Shown here one piece after another: positions 7,261 to 14,656 of a DNA stretch of 32,951 nucleotides. Under the pieces are notes generated by a model that was not told the DNA's origin, searched no databases, and saw nothing but the letters and a program-made list of their open reading frames with translations. Within the stretch, counting starts at the first letter, position 1. Each line of letters opens with the position of its first letter. The DNA comes from Asaccharospora irregularis DSM 2635 (lineage in GTDB: Bacteria; Bacillota; Clostridia; Peptostreptococcales; Peptostreptococcaceae): assembly GCF_900129815.1 (NCBI RefSeq), contig NZ_FQWX01000023.1, positions 1 to 32,951 of the forward strand, given 5' to 3'. The position numbers and the translations under genes are program-made.

Positions 7261-7356
7261 GTGACACCTTATGACTGGCATTCTCTATATCTATATATAG
7301 GCTTTAATTTTTATACCTATAGAAAAGGATAGTAAATAGCCGTCATAGGGTGTCAC
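7261..7356. repeat. Dispersed palindromic element, copy 1
   Basis: This 96-bp intergenic element has inverted ends GTGACACC and GGTGTCAC. Just inside are TTATGACTGGC and its near complement GCCGTCATAG. The whole segment can fold back on itself as one long imperfect hairpin with an AT-rich loop. The 28-nt stretch from TATAGAAAAGGATAGTAAAT to GCCGTCAT (7319-7346) is identical in the copies at 20018-20120 and 22693-22795. It lies in the only real gap between capsid and connector genes. Confidence 0.8.
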
Positions 7357-7368
7357 ACTTAATTATTC

Positions 7369-8559
7369 TTAACCCTTAGCAGATGCAGTTTCTTCCTTAA
7401 GCTTTAAGATCTGTACTGCTTCAGGAAGGATAAGCTTACCATCGACTCTTTCCTTGGCTACATAACCAACCATGCCGTTACCAGCGAAAAGTTCACGAAG
7501 TTCTGCAAAAGAACGAGAACCACGGTCACCGATGTTGTAGTAGCTGTAATCACCGAATGCAATCGCATTTGTAGGTGCAAAAGCAGAAGTGTGAACAGCA
7601 TAGCCAAGCACCCTGTCAGGTTCTCCTTCCTTGTAAGAAGGCTGCCAGATATATGCTCCGTTGTTATCCTTAAGCTTTCTGATAGAAGCAAGTGTTGCAT
7701 CATTCATGATGAAAGATGCGTTCTTACGATAAGGTCTCTTAAGGCCATATACCAAATCGATAAGGTCATCGGACTTGATAGCTGCAGTAAGAGTTGCTGC
7801 AATCTGACCACCACCGTTTGCTGCGAAGATACCAGTAGGCTTTCCAGTACCGTTACCGTTAAGGAATGCATCCTCTTCGGCATTTGCTAAAGCCTTACCG
7901 AACTGAGTGATGATGTAGTTTTCAAGACCGAAGGCATTGTCATAAAGCAACTCTTCAGTAACCTTGATTGCTACATGAAGCTTGTAGGCATCAAGATAAA
8001 TCTGGTCGAATGTTGCATCACCAAAAGATAATGCTCCACCTTCCTCAATCCATGCTGCTGCAGGCTTGGTAGCTGCGATGTTGATTTTGTGCTGACCTGC
8101 AGTAGTAATCTTTGTAGCAAGGCTACGCATGATGTTCTCACCATCAAGCACATCAATAAGTCTGCGGTCATACTCTTCCGGCACAAGGTAGCCACCATCG
8201 GCATCTACACCTTCCTGAAGTACATTGCTTACATTACGGAAATTAGAACGCATTGCAGAAAGCATCGCATCCTTATAAGCATCGGAAGCACGACCCTTCT
8301 TTACTTCCTTGGCATCACCCATAAAAGGCTTACCGGTAATCGGAGAATTAACAGGCTTTGCAAGTTCTGCTTCTCTGCGTTCTGCTCTCTGCTGACGGTC
8401 GATAGCAGCTGTCAAATCCTCAATTTCCTTCTCCATCTTGTTGTAGGTTGTTGTATCCTCATCGGAAAGCACACCATTCTTGTCTTCGTGAGTTTCCACA
8501 AAGTTCTTTGCAGTTTCCCACACTTTTGCTCTTTTTTCGATTAAATCCTTAATAGTCAT
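7369..8559 (-). CDS. HK97-family major capsid protein
   Basis: The 396-residue protein is the precursor of the icosahedral head subunit. The first ~110 residues are a charged coiled-coil delta domain (TIKDLIEKRAKVWETAKNFV..., KEIEDLTAAIDRQQRAERRE) of the kind removed by the prohead protease. The mature shell domain follows, with the family landmarks EGVDADGGYLVPEEYDRRLI, KINIAATKPAAAWIEEG, DAYKLHVAIKVTEELLYD, AEEDAFLNGNGTGKPTGI and GDYSYYNIGDRGS. GGAGG stands 10 nt before the ATG. It directly follows the protease gene, the usual order portal-protease-capsid. Confidence 0.95.
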   Translation of the reverse strand: MTIKDLIEKRAKVWETAKNFVETHEDKNGVLSDEDTTTYNKMEKEIEDLTAAIDRQQRAERREAELAKPVNSPITGKPFMGDAKEVKKGRASDAYKDAMLSAMRSNFRNVSNVLQEGVDADGGYLVPEEYDRRLIDVLDGENIMRSLATKITTAGQHKINIAATKPAAAWIEEGGALSFGDATFDQIYLDAYKLHVAIKVTEELLYDNAFGLENYIITQFGKALANAEEDAFLNGNGTGKPTGIFAANGGGQIAATLTAAIKSDDLIDLVYGLKRPYRKNASFIMNDATLASIRKLKDNNGAYIWQPSYKEGEPDRVLGYAVHTSAFAPTNAIAFGDYSYYNIGDRGSRSFAELRELFAGNGMVGYVAKERVDGKLILPEAVQILKLKEETASAKG

Positions 8560-8573
8560 AATAGAATTCCTCC

Positions 8574-9398
8574 TTAAATGAATTTCTTAATAAAGTCCAG
8601 ACGCTCCTTAATCTCTTTAGCAGGAGTGCCATGGTTTGCAGGCGAAGAAATCTCTGCCTGCTTTGTTACTGTTTCTTTAGGCTGGACATAGTATTTTTCC
8701 AGTTTGTTCATAAGAGCGTTGTTAACTGCCTTGCGTGAAAAAAGCATCGAGTCAGAAGGTTTCTTTTCCTTCTCTTCGGTGCTTTCTTCTTGATCCGCTT
8801 CTTCGGGATTGATATTCGGTTTTGTTTCTGCTCTCATAATGATGTCATCAGCAAAGCCAAGCTCAACGGCCTTGTTGGCATCCATCCAGGTTTCGGCATC
8901 CATCAAGTGACTAAGCTTTGATCTTGAAAGACCAGTCTTAATCACATAGGCATTGATGATGGACTCTTTCACTTCTGCAAGCATATCGATAGCCTTCTGC
9001 ATTTCTGCATGGTCACCGAATGCTACGGTTGCAGGGTTATGAATCATCATCATGGAAACAGGTGACATAAGCACTGTGTTTCCTGCCATCGCAATAACCG
9101 ATGCTGCCGATGCTGCAATACCATCAATCTTCACTGTGACATTTCCTTTGTACTGTGTGAGCATATTGTAGATTTGAGCCGCAGCCACACAGTCTCCACC
9201 CGGAGAATTAATCCATACAGTAATATCTCCACTTCCGGCATTTAACTCATCCTTGAAAAGCTGTGGTGTGACATCATCATCAAACCAACTTTCTTCGGCA
9301 ATTGTTCCGTGCAACTCAAGTACTCGTTCTGCGACTTCTTCGTTTGCCTGGTTCAGAGTTTTTCGACTCTTCCAGTTCCAGAACTTCTTGTTCTTCAT
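8574..9398 (-). CDS. ClpP-like prohead (head maturation) protease
   Basis: This 274-residue serine protease cleaves the capsid delta domain during prohead maturation. The ClpP/crotonase fold is clear: VLELHGTIAEESWFDDDVTP, then ITVWINSPGGDCVAAAQIYN, the nucleophile motif VKIDGIAASAASVIAMAGN with the catalytic Ser, MSPVSMMMIHNP with the catalytic His, and a C-terminal WMDANKAVELGFADDI that normally closes the domain. A charged tail of about 80 residues follows. The frame is open further upstream to 9458, but I start it at 9398 because AGGAGA precedes that ATG and the family N-terminus fits. The start overlaps the end of the portal gene by 83 bp, in a different frame. Confidence 0.92.
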   Translation of the reverse strand: MKNKKFWNWKSRKTLNQANEEVAERVLELHGTIAEESWFDDDVTPQLFKDELNAGSGDITVWINSPGGDCVAAAQIYNMLTQYKGNVTVKIDGIAASAASVIAMAGNTVLMSPVSMMMIHNPATVAFGDHAEMQKAIDMLAEVKESIINAYVIKTGLSRSKLSHLMDAETWMDANKAVELGFADDIIMRAETKPNINPEEADQEESTEEKEKKPSDSMLFSRKAVNNALMNKLEKYYVQPKETVTKQAEISSPANHGTPAKEIKERLDFIKKFI

Positions 9399-10659
9399 CT
9401 GTCTTCTCCTCTCCGTCTGATGTATCCGGGCTTGTAGCAAAGATACCTGCATCTTCAAGCTTGGTCATGTTACCGTTGATAAGGTAAAGGTCACCACCGA
9501 GTTCAGTAGGAATCCTGTCGAGATTCTCAAGTTCCCTTATATCATTGGCAGACATCCATCCGTTCTGTCTTGCAGTGGCATATCCGTTCATACGGCTTTG
9601 ATAGTCACCACGAAGAAGTCCGTCTACATTAAACTTGATAAAATAATTCTGTTTCTCCTCTGCTGTTAACAGAGAACGAGCCATATTCTGTTCCCATCTT
9701 GAAACCCAAGGATCAAGAGTGTATTTCACAAATTCAAGTGACTGTTGCTCAATATTAGAAAAGCTCGACTTCTCAAGGTCACCTACCATGTGTGGAGGTA
9801 CTCTGAAAATTCGAGCAATCTCGTCTATCTGAAATTTTCTTGTTTCTAAAAACTGTGCTTCGTTCGGAGAAATGGAAATCGGTGTATACTTCATTCCTTC
9901 TTCCAAAACAGCCACTTTATGCGAATTTGAGCTACCACCAAAAGTTTGTGACCAACTATCCCTTACCTTTGATGGGTCTTTCAGTGTTCCCGGATGCTCA
10001 AGCACCCCACTTGGAGCAGCACCATTAGCATAAAACTTACTACCGTACTCTTCAGCTGCGATTGCAAGACCGATAGCATTCTTGGCCATAGCAATAGGTG
10101 AGTACCCTACCAAGCCATCAAAGCCAAGTCCAGGAATATGCATAACTTCATCAGGTGCAAGTCTTACTGAAGAACCCTTGTTAGTAGGTGCATCATCCTG
10201 ACTTACCTGATATTCGTAATACAGATATCCGTGTTCATCTCGGTCAACTCTCATACGGTTCGGCATCAATGGATAGATTGCGATAATCTCACCCTTACCA
10301 TTCCTTATGATTTGCGCATAGGCATTACCCCACAAAAGGAGATGTGTCATGAGTGTTTCCCTGAAAACAAAGCTTGTCATTTCAGGGTTCGGTTCATCGT
10401 GCAGCAAATGATAGAGATTATGATTTAATGCTTTTTCTTTTCCACCATCATCGTTATAATGATAGACATGAAGTGGCAATCCTGCGATAGCCTCCGAAAG
10501 GATACGGACGCAGGCATAAACCGCTGTCATCTGCATGGCACTTCGCTCATTTACATTCTTCCCGGCAGTACTTCCACCCATGAAGAATGAATAAGCACTA
10601 CCGCTTGTTCGGTTGGTAGGAGCATCTCTTGTCCTAAATAATCCCGAAAAAATACTCAT
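9316..10659 (-). CDS. HK97-family portal protein
   Basis: The portal forms the dodecameric DNA channel at one capsid vertex. Family features in the 447-residue product are AYACVRILSEAIAGLPLHVY, HLLHDEPNPEMTSFVFRETL, LLWGNAYAQIIRNGKGEI, EVMHIPGLGFDGLVGYSPI, GAAPSGVLEHPG and IARIFRVPPHMVGDLEKSSF. I chose the ATG at 10659, with GGAGG-AAAAAACG upstream; an earlier in-frame ATG at 10674 overlaps this ribosome site. The C-terminal 40 residues are Glu/Lys/Ser-rich and overlap the protease gene. Its upstream gap of about 50 bp is shared with the divergent SymE-like gene. Confidence 0.94.
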   Translation of the reverse strand: MSIFSGLFRTRDAPTNRTSGSAYSFFMGGSTAGKNVNERSAMQMTAVYACVRILSEAIAGLPLHVYHYNDDGGKEKALNHNLYHLLHDEPNPEMTSFVFRETLMTHLLLWGNAYAQIIRNGKGEIIAIYPLMPNRMRVDRDEHGYLYYEYQVSQDDAPTNKGSSVRLAPDEVMHIPGLGFDGLVGYSPIAMAKNAIGLAIAAEEYGSKFYANGAAPSGVLEHPGTLKDPSKVRDSWSQTFGGSSNSHKVAVLEEGMKYTPISISPNEAQFLETRKFQIDEIARIFRVPPHMVGDLEKSSFSNIEQQSLEFVKYTLDPWVSRWEQNMARSLLTAEEKQNYFIKFNVDGLLRGDYQSRMNGYATARQNGWMSANDIRELENLDRIPTELGGDLYLINGNMTKLEDAGIFATSPDTSDGEEKTDEEQEVLELEESKNSEPGKRRSRRTST

Positions 10660-10713
10660 CGTTTTTTCCTCCATTGTTTTTATAATTTCCCAAAAGAAAG
10701 GAGTTGATTGCTA

Positions 10714-10956
10714 ATGTATACATATGATGTTGATTTTGTCAAAACCCGTGGTGCAGATAAAACACCTAGAAAACGTCCATTCAAAGCAGAACGAAATCTT
10801 ACTGTTTCATCTGTAGGTGGGTACAACAATAAAGAAGTACCAGCACTTCGTATCAACGGTATGTGGCTTGAAAATCTAGGCTTTCATACTGGAGATAAAG
10901 TTACTATCCATTGTGAAAACGGTAAGCTTGTCATCGAAAAATCAGAAGACAAGTAA
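10714..10956 (+). CDS. SymE-family toxin-like protein
   Basis: This 80-residue plus-strand gene interrupts the minus-strand structural operon. The segment RNLTVSSVGGYNNKEVPALR then INGMWLENLGFHTGDKVTIHCENGKLVI matches the SymE toxin family, an AbrB-like swapped-hairpin fold; in E. coli SymE is an SOS-induced toxin with nuclease or nucleoid-condensing activity controlled by an antisense RNA. AAGGAG lies 10 nt before the ATG at 10714; a TTG at 10708 is possible but too close. The 3' end overlaps terL by 15 bp tail-to-tail, and its 5' end faces portal. Late phage transcription on the minus strand would be antisense to this mRNA over its whole length. Whether it is toxic here is not known. Confidence 0.78.
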   Translation: MYTYDVDFVKTRGADKTPRKRPFKAERNLTVSSVGGYNNKEVPALRINGMWLENLGFHTGDKVTIHCENGKLVIEKSEDK

Positions 10957-12540
10957 ACCTCTTGTATCGTAGACCGATTCAGTGTTTACATTTCCACATC
11001 GGATTGCTCTATCAAGTGCCATAATAGTTGCTATCGCACCATCAATTTTTTCCGTAGACTTTTCCTTGTCAGCCTTAATATTTCCTGCCGGGTCTGTACG
11101 AATAAAGATGTTGTCCATATTCCATCTGAGAACCGGATGCCCACCATGGGCTATTTTCTTTTCAAGCACAAGTTTCATCAGTTCCTTGGTTGGTGGACTC
11201 ATATCCTTAAATCCCTGTCCGAATGGAACAACTGTGTATCCCATACCTTCAAGGTTCTGAACCATCTGTACAGCACCCCAACGGTCAAATGCGATTTCTT
11301 TGATATTGAACCTTTCACCAAGTTTCTCAATGAACTGTTCTATATATCCGTAATGAACCACATTTCCTTCTGTGGTTTGAAGATATCCCTGTCGTTCCCA
11401 AAGGTCATACTGAACATGGTCCCTTCGGACTCGCAAGTCCAGCGTGTCTTCCGGTACCCAGAAGTATGGCAGAACCACAAACTTGTCATCCTCATCCATT
11501 GGCGGGAATACAAGTACAAAAGCCGTGATGTCGGTTGTGCTTGATAAGTCCAAGCCACCATAACAAACACGTCCTTCAAGGTCATCTTCACTGAATTTGA
11601 AATTGCAGGCATCCCATTTTTCCATAGGCATCCACCTGATGGACTGTTTTACCCATTGGTTAAGCCTAAGCTGTCGGAATGCATTCTCTTCGCCAGGATT
11701 CTGCTTTGCAGAGTCACAGGCTGCTATTACCTTATCCATCTGAATTGTTTCACCAAGACTCGGATTGGCTTTGAGCCACACATTGGGATCTGTCCAATCC
11801 TCATCAACACTTGCACCATAGATTACGGGGTAGAATGTAGTATCATGTTTTCTACCCTCCATAATATCAAGTGCCTTCTGATGTACTTCATAGCAGATAC
11901 TCTCTGTATTATTTCCTGCTGTTGTAATAATGAAAAACAGAGGTTGCATTCTTGCATCTCCTGACCCTTGCACCATCACATCATATAATTTACGATTAGG
12001 CTGGGTATGAAGTTCATCAAAAATAACACCGTGTGTATTAAAGCCATGCTTGTTTGAAACATCTGCCGACAACACCTGGTAGGTACTGTTGGTTGGATAA
12101 TAAATAAGTTTTTTCTGTGATTCCAGAATCTTAATTCTCTTATTCAGAGATGGCGAGAAACGAACCATATCAGCTGCAACATCGAATACGATTTTTGCCT
12201 GGTTTTTATCAGCAGCACATGAATAAATCTCTCCACGCTCTTCTCCTTCACAAAGTAGGAGCAGGGCAATGGCTGCTGCAAGTTCACTCTTGCCATTCTT
12301 TTTGGGAATCTCAACATAAGCCGTATTGAACTGTCTGTATCCATTAGGCTTGATGACACCGAACACATCTCTTATAATCTGTTCCTGCCAGTCCATAAGC
12401 TTGAATTTCTTTCTTGCCCATGTACCCTTGGTGTGACACAGTTCTTCGATAAAGGCTACAGCAAAATTGGCCTCATACTCATCGTAGTGAGAATCTTCTG
12501 CCATAAACCTTGTCGGCTTATAATTCTTAAGCTTTCGCAC
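10942..12540 (-). CDS. terL: Terminase large subunit
   Basis: TerL is the ATP-driven packaging motor with a C-terminal nuclease that cuts the genome. The roughly 532-residue protein has the Walker A-like loop VEIPKKNGKSELAAA, the ATPase segment LSADVSNKHGFNTHGVIFDE (Walker B with catalytic Glu), the coupling motif FFIITTAGN, and the RNase H-like nuclease with CYGGLDLSSTTDITAF (first Asp), IAFDRWGAVQMVQNLEGMG and EKIDGAIATIMALDRA (distal Asp). This is the Terminase_1 type usual with P27-like small subunits. Several starts are GTG; GTG at 12540 has GGAGG 8 nt upstream and is preferred over GTG 12555. An intrinsic terminator sits just before its ribosome site. Unusually, terS is 6.8 kb away. Confidence 0.94.
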   Translation of the reverse strand: MRKLKNYKPTRFMAEDSHYDEYEANFAVAFIEELCHTKGTWARKKFKLMDWQEQIIRDVFGVIKPNGYRQFNTAYVEIPKKNGKSELAAAIALLLLCEGEERGEIYSCAADKNQAKIVFDVAADMVRFSPSLNKRIKILESQKKLIYYPTNSTYQVLSADVSNKHGFNTHGVIFDELHTQPNRKLYDVMVQGSGDARMQPLFFIITTAGNNTESICYEVHQKALDIMEGRKHDTTFYPVIYGASVDEDWTDPNVWLKANPSLGETIQMDKVIAACDSAKQNPGEENAFRQLRLNQWVKQSIRWMPMEKWDACNFKFSEDDLEGRVCYGGLDLSSTTDITAFVLVFPPMDEDDKFVVLPYFWVPEDTLDLRVRRDHVQYDLWERQGYLQTTEGNVVHYGYIEQFIEKLGERFNIKEIAFDRWGAVQMVQNLEGMGYTVVPFGQGFKDMSPPTKELMKLVLEKKIAHGGHPVLRWNMDNIFIRTDPAGNIKADKEKSTEKIDGAIATIMALDRAIRCGNVNTESVYDTRGLLVF

Positions 12541-12556
12541 TTGTCTCACCTCCACG

Positions 12557-12580
12557 AAAAAAGGACCCCTGTGGAGCCCT
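12557..12580 (-). terminator. Intrinsic terminator just upstream of terL
   Basis: On the minus strand AGGGCTCC-ACA-GGGGTCCT forms an 8-bp stem with two wobble pairs, followed directly by six T. The T run ends a few bases before the GGAGG of terL. Transcription from the modification cassette would be expected to stop or be attenuated here, so terL may need its own promoter or antitermination. Confidence 0.6.
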
Positions 12581-12605
12581 GAAAAAGCTTATATTCTTTT
12601 CTCTG

Positions 12606-12803
12606 TTATCTTGTGTGACTATGGATTGTAGCAATAATCTCGTCCTGCTCGTCCCTGGCAACACCGATGCTCTCAAGAGCCTCTCTCGTGCCACAGTCGG
12701 GGCAGATGTAAGTGGTGTTGTCTGTTCTTGAAAGAGCCGGATGCCCGTGATATTCCTTGCCACACTTAGGGCATATAGCTGTTCTTGTTTTTTCAGTCTT
12801 CAT
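12606..12803 (-). CDS. Small zinc-ribbon protein
   Basis: This 65-residue protein has two CxxC knuckles, CPKCGKEYHGHPALSRTDN and YICPDCGTREALESIG, spaced as in a rubredoxin-like zinc ribbon. The C-terminus (GVARDEQDEIIATIHSHTR) is charged. Similar small proteins occur beside phage terminase genes; the molecular role is unknown, perhaps nucleic-acid binding. GGAGG lies 8 nt before the ATG, which overlaps the end of the cyclotransferase gene by 11 bp, so the two are probably co-translated. Confidence 0.75.
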   Translation of the reverse strand: MKTEKTRTAICPKCGKEYHGHPALSRTDNTTYICPDCGTREALESIGVARDEQDEIIATIHSHTR

Positions 12804-13263
12804 GTGAATCCCTCCTGCTTACTTCGATTGCATCAAAAAGGTACTGTTCTTCAAATCCGAATGCTCGGTATCCATCAAGGCAGGTGTTCACATAGAACCA
12901 GCTTGGTATTCCGAGTTCTCGTTCTTCATGCATGATGTAGACAAAGGCTTGTCTTCTGCGAATCTTTCCGGTTCTGATACCTTTGATATCCAGGGTCATT
13001 TCCGTTTTGTAATAGAAGTTCGGATATCCTTCGTATCGATCAAGTGACAATTCGTCCTGCTCGGTTACTTCCCATACAGCAACAGGAACTGTCGCACCTT
13101 CCTTTGGTTCAATGGTAAGGTAAGAACCTGTCTTGCTGCCTTTGAACAAAAGCTGATAGTCTTCAATGACTGATGTTCCAATTATCCTTGCTCCAGGACA
13201 TCGCATTCGCATCTGTGGAATGTTGAGGTTACTGCCATAGGCAATGTAGTATCGTTTTCTCAT
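12793..13263 (-). CDS. Gamma-glutamylcyclotransferase-like (AIG2) protein
   Basis: Proteins of this fold release 5-oxoproline from gamma-glutamyl amines or peptides. The 156-residue product starts RKRYYIAYGSNLN, with the substrate-binding YGSN loop at residues 9-12, has VAVWEVTEQDELSLDRYEGY with the expected catalytic glutamate at position 78 (YEG), and a C-terminal GIPSWFYVNTCLDGYRAFGF. It lies immediately downstream of an amidoligase, a pairing reported in phages and discussed in the literature on amidoligases as a make-and-break system for amide or isopeptide bonds. The substrate is unknown. The gene has a hairpin-rich 90-bp leader and is followed by the overlapping zinc-ribbon gene. Confidence 0.85.
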   Translation of the reverse strand: MRKRYYIAYGSNLNIPQMRMRCPGARIIGTSVIEDYQLLFKGSKTGSYLTIEPKEGATVPVAVWEVTEQDELSLDRYEGYPNFYYKTEMTLDIKGIRTGKIRRRQAFVYIMHEERELGIPSWFYVNTCLDGYRAFGFEEQYLFDAIEVSRRDSHED

Positions 13264-13281
13264 ATGGTTTCCATCCTTTCT

Positions 13282-13343
13282 GAAGGGGACACCCTTCTAC
13301 CACCTTAAGACCACCGAAGTGGTCGACTTTGTTTATTAAGGTG
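13282..13343 (-). promoter_or_regulatory. Two adjoining hairpins in the leader of the cyclotransferase gene
   Basis: On the minus strand CACCTTAA (13343-13336) pairs with TTAAGGTG (13308-13301) around an inner GACCAC-TTCG-GTGGTC stem, which closes as the very stable C(UUCG)G tetraloop. Immediately after comes GAAGGG-TGTC-CCCTTC (13297-13282). No T run follows, so this looks like an RNA structure for mRNA stability, processing or translational control rather than a terminator. The Shine-Dalgarno site follows about 10 nt later. Confidence 0.5.
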
Positions 13344-13351
13344 TTACAAGG

Positions 13352-14296
13352 CTATCTCCTTGCAGTTCTGAATGCTGTATCTCCTGCAAGTCTTCTTGTA
13401 AGCAGGTCTCTTGCTGTTTTGAATTCATCCCCGATGAACCCAAGTCTTAAGAGCCATGTTCTCATTGCGTATTTTGGATTTTCATTCTGCTGTGGTTTTG
13501 GACTTGCTGTTCTCATTTCCTTTGCAAGCTGGCTAAGTGCAAGGCAAAGCTGAATGTAGCTTTTAAGCTGTCCGGCATGAAGTCCGTTCTGCTTTCCGTC
13601 AGCAGGTGCATCAAATTGGAAAAGTCTGAACTCGATTGTTCCTTTGGTAAAGGTTGCATGGTAGTTAAGCATATGGTATCGGCTATCGTTGTAATGTTGG
13701 CTACGTCCGTAGTTGCAACCCTGTGTGCCGTACCAAATGTCTGCAAGCTTGCTCATAGTCTTTGGTTTCTTCTTATTGAGCTGCTCTAAAAATCTTGGGT
13801 CAACTGTTCTGCAGTATCTGTTCATTCTTCCTCTGTCAAGGTCAAGTGCATCAGCTATTAGACTTTCGTGGCTTGCCATGATGTTTGCAAGGTTTCTCAT
13901 GGTCTGTGGCGTGTGGCCGTTTGCTCCGATATGGATGTGAACACCACATCCTCTTGTTGCATCGCTCTTGGCTCCTGCCTTGCGAAGCTTTCTAATCAGC
14001 TCCTGCAAGATTTCCATGTCCTCGTATTTAAGGATTGGGGTTACCATTTCGCATTTATGTGCATCGTCCCCGGCAATGCTTACGTCCTTCTGGAATTTCC
14101 ATTCTCTGCCTTGTCCATCCCATGCTGACCAGGTCATGTAGCCGTTTCTTGATGCTGTGTTTTCATAGCGTCCAGTTCCGAAGTATTCGGCAGCAAGCTT
14201 TGCAGCTCGCTCTCTTGTGATATTGTTCATCTCAACCTCAACTCCGATGGTCTGCTTTTTCATTTCTTCAATCTGATGTGTGATTTTTTCGTTCAT
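13352..14296 (-). CDS. Phage amidoligase (Amidoligase_2 family)
   Basis: Members are COOH-NH2 ligases of the glutamine-synthetase-like superfamily, predicted to make amide bonds on peptides or small metabolites with ATP. The 314-residue protein shows the family core: QTIGVEVEMNN (metal-binding acids, 16-25), GREWKFQKDVSI (63-74), HKCEMVTPIL with the conserved glutamate (80-89), RGCGVHIHIGA with paired histidines (115-125), and TIEFRLFQFDAP (220-231). Residues 244-310 form a C-terminal domain shared with the 228-aa protein two genes upstream, ending LLRLGFIGDEFKTARDLL. A 41-bp promoter-like element lies upstream and GGAGG precedes the ATG. The gene pairs with the downstream cyclotransferase. 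The substrate is not evident; host wall peptides, a nucleotide-linked metabolite or a virion protein are all possible. Confidence 0.87.
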   Translation of the reverse strand: MNEKITHQIEEMKKQTIGVEVEMNNITRERAAKLAAEYFGTGRYENTASRNGYMTWSAWDGQGREWKFQKDVSIAGDDAHKCEMVTPILKYEDMEILQELIRKLRKAGAKSDATRGCGVHIHIGANGHTPQTMRNLANIMASHESLIADALDLDRGRMNRYCRTVDPRFLEQLNKKKPKTMSKLADIWYGTQGCNYGRSQHYNDSRYHMLNYHATFTKGTIEFRLFQFDAPADGKQNGLHAGQLKSYIQLCLALSQLAKEMRTASPKPQQNENPKYAMRTWLLRLGFIGDEFKTARDLLTRRLAGDTAFRTARR

Positions 14297-14331
14297 TCTA
14301 TGTACCTCCGTTTGGTGTGTATTCCCTTTTC

Positions 14332-14372
14332 GTAGTACTATATATCACTCTAAAAGCACACTATATCAAGTT
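14332..14372 (-). promoter_or_regulatory. Promoter-like 41-bp repeat, amidoligase copy
   Basis: Matches the element at 15367-15407 at 35 of 41 positions by hand alignment. On the minus strand it starts AACTTGATATAG and ends AGTGATATATAGTACTAC: a -35-like TTGATA followed 17 bp later by GATATA. It ends 35 bp before the amidoligase ATG. The shared sequence implies co-regulation of the two genes. Confidence 0.6.
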
Positions 14373-14428
14373 AATTAGCACTATATTCTACACAATCTTT
14401 TAATATAAAATCTGTGTATTTCTGTGCT

Positions 14429-14656
14429 TTATTCTTTAGTGATCTTACGGCATTTATCCTCACCGTAGACCACATTCAAACTGCTGCCGTTATCCCATGC
14501 AACCATAATGCTTGCAGTATCATCAACACCTCTGACCGTACCCTTCGTTCCAATCGGTGGTGCTTGGAAATCATCCATTCTTACAAGTTCAACTCTTGTT
14601 CCAGCCGGATATTCCTTTTTCACTCTTTCAACGATATCTCTGCTTGGAAAGAACAT
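14429..14656 (-). CDS. DUF4314 protein
   Basis: This 75-residue protein matches the DUF4314 pattern: RVKKEYPAGTRVELVRMDD, then PPIGTKGTVRGVDDTASIMV and AWDNGSSLNVVYGEDKCRKI. It is likely a small SH3-like beta barrel. DUF4314 genes are common in Firmicutes phages and conjugative elements; the function is unknown. GGGAGG precedes the ATG, which overlaps the stop of the 228-aa protein as TAATG, so translation is coupled to that protein. Confidence 0.82.
   Translation of the reverse strand: MFFPSRDIVERVKKEYPAGTRVELVRMDDFQAPPIGTKGTVRGVDDTASIMVAWDNGSSLNVVYGEDKCRKITKE

Noticed and set aside
10231-10428. Plus-strand frame inside portal
   Set aside because: Antisense to conserved portal motifs and without a ribosome site; only the SymE-like frame on this strand has real family features.
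12527-12763. Minus-strand 78-codon frame overlapping the zinc-ribbon and terL starts
   Set aside because: It overlaps a CxxC-containing gene with a good ribosome site and spans a terminator; no features of its own.
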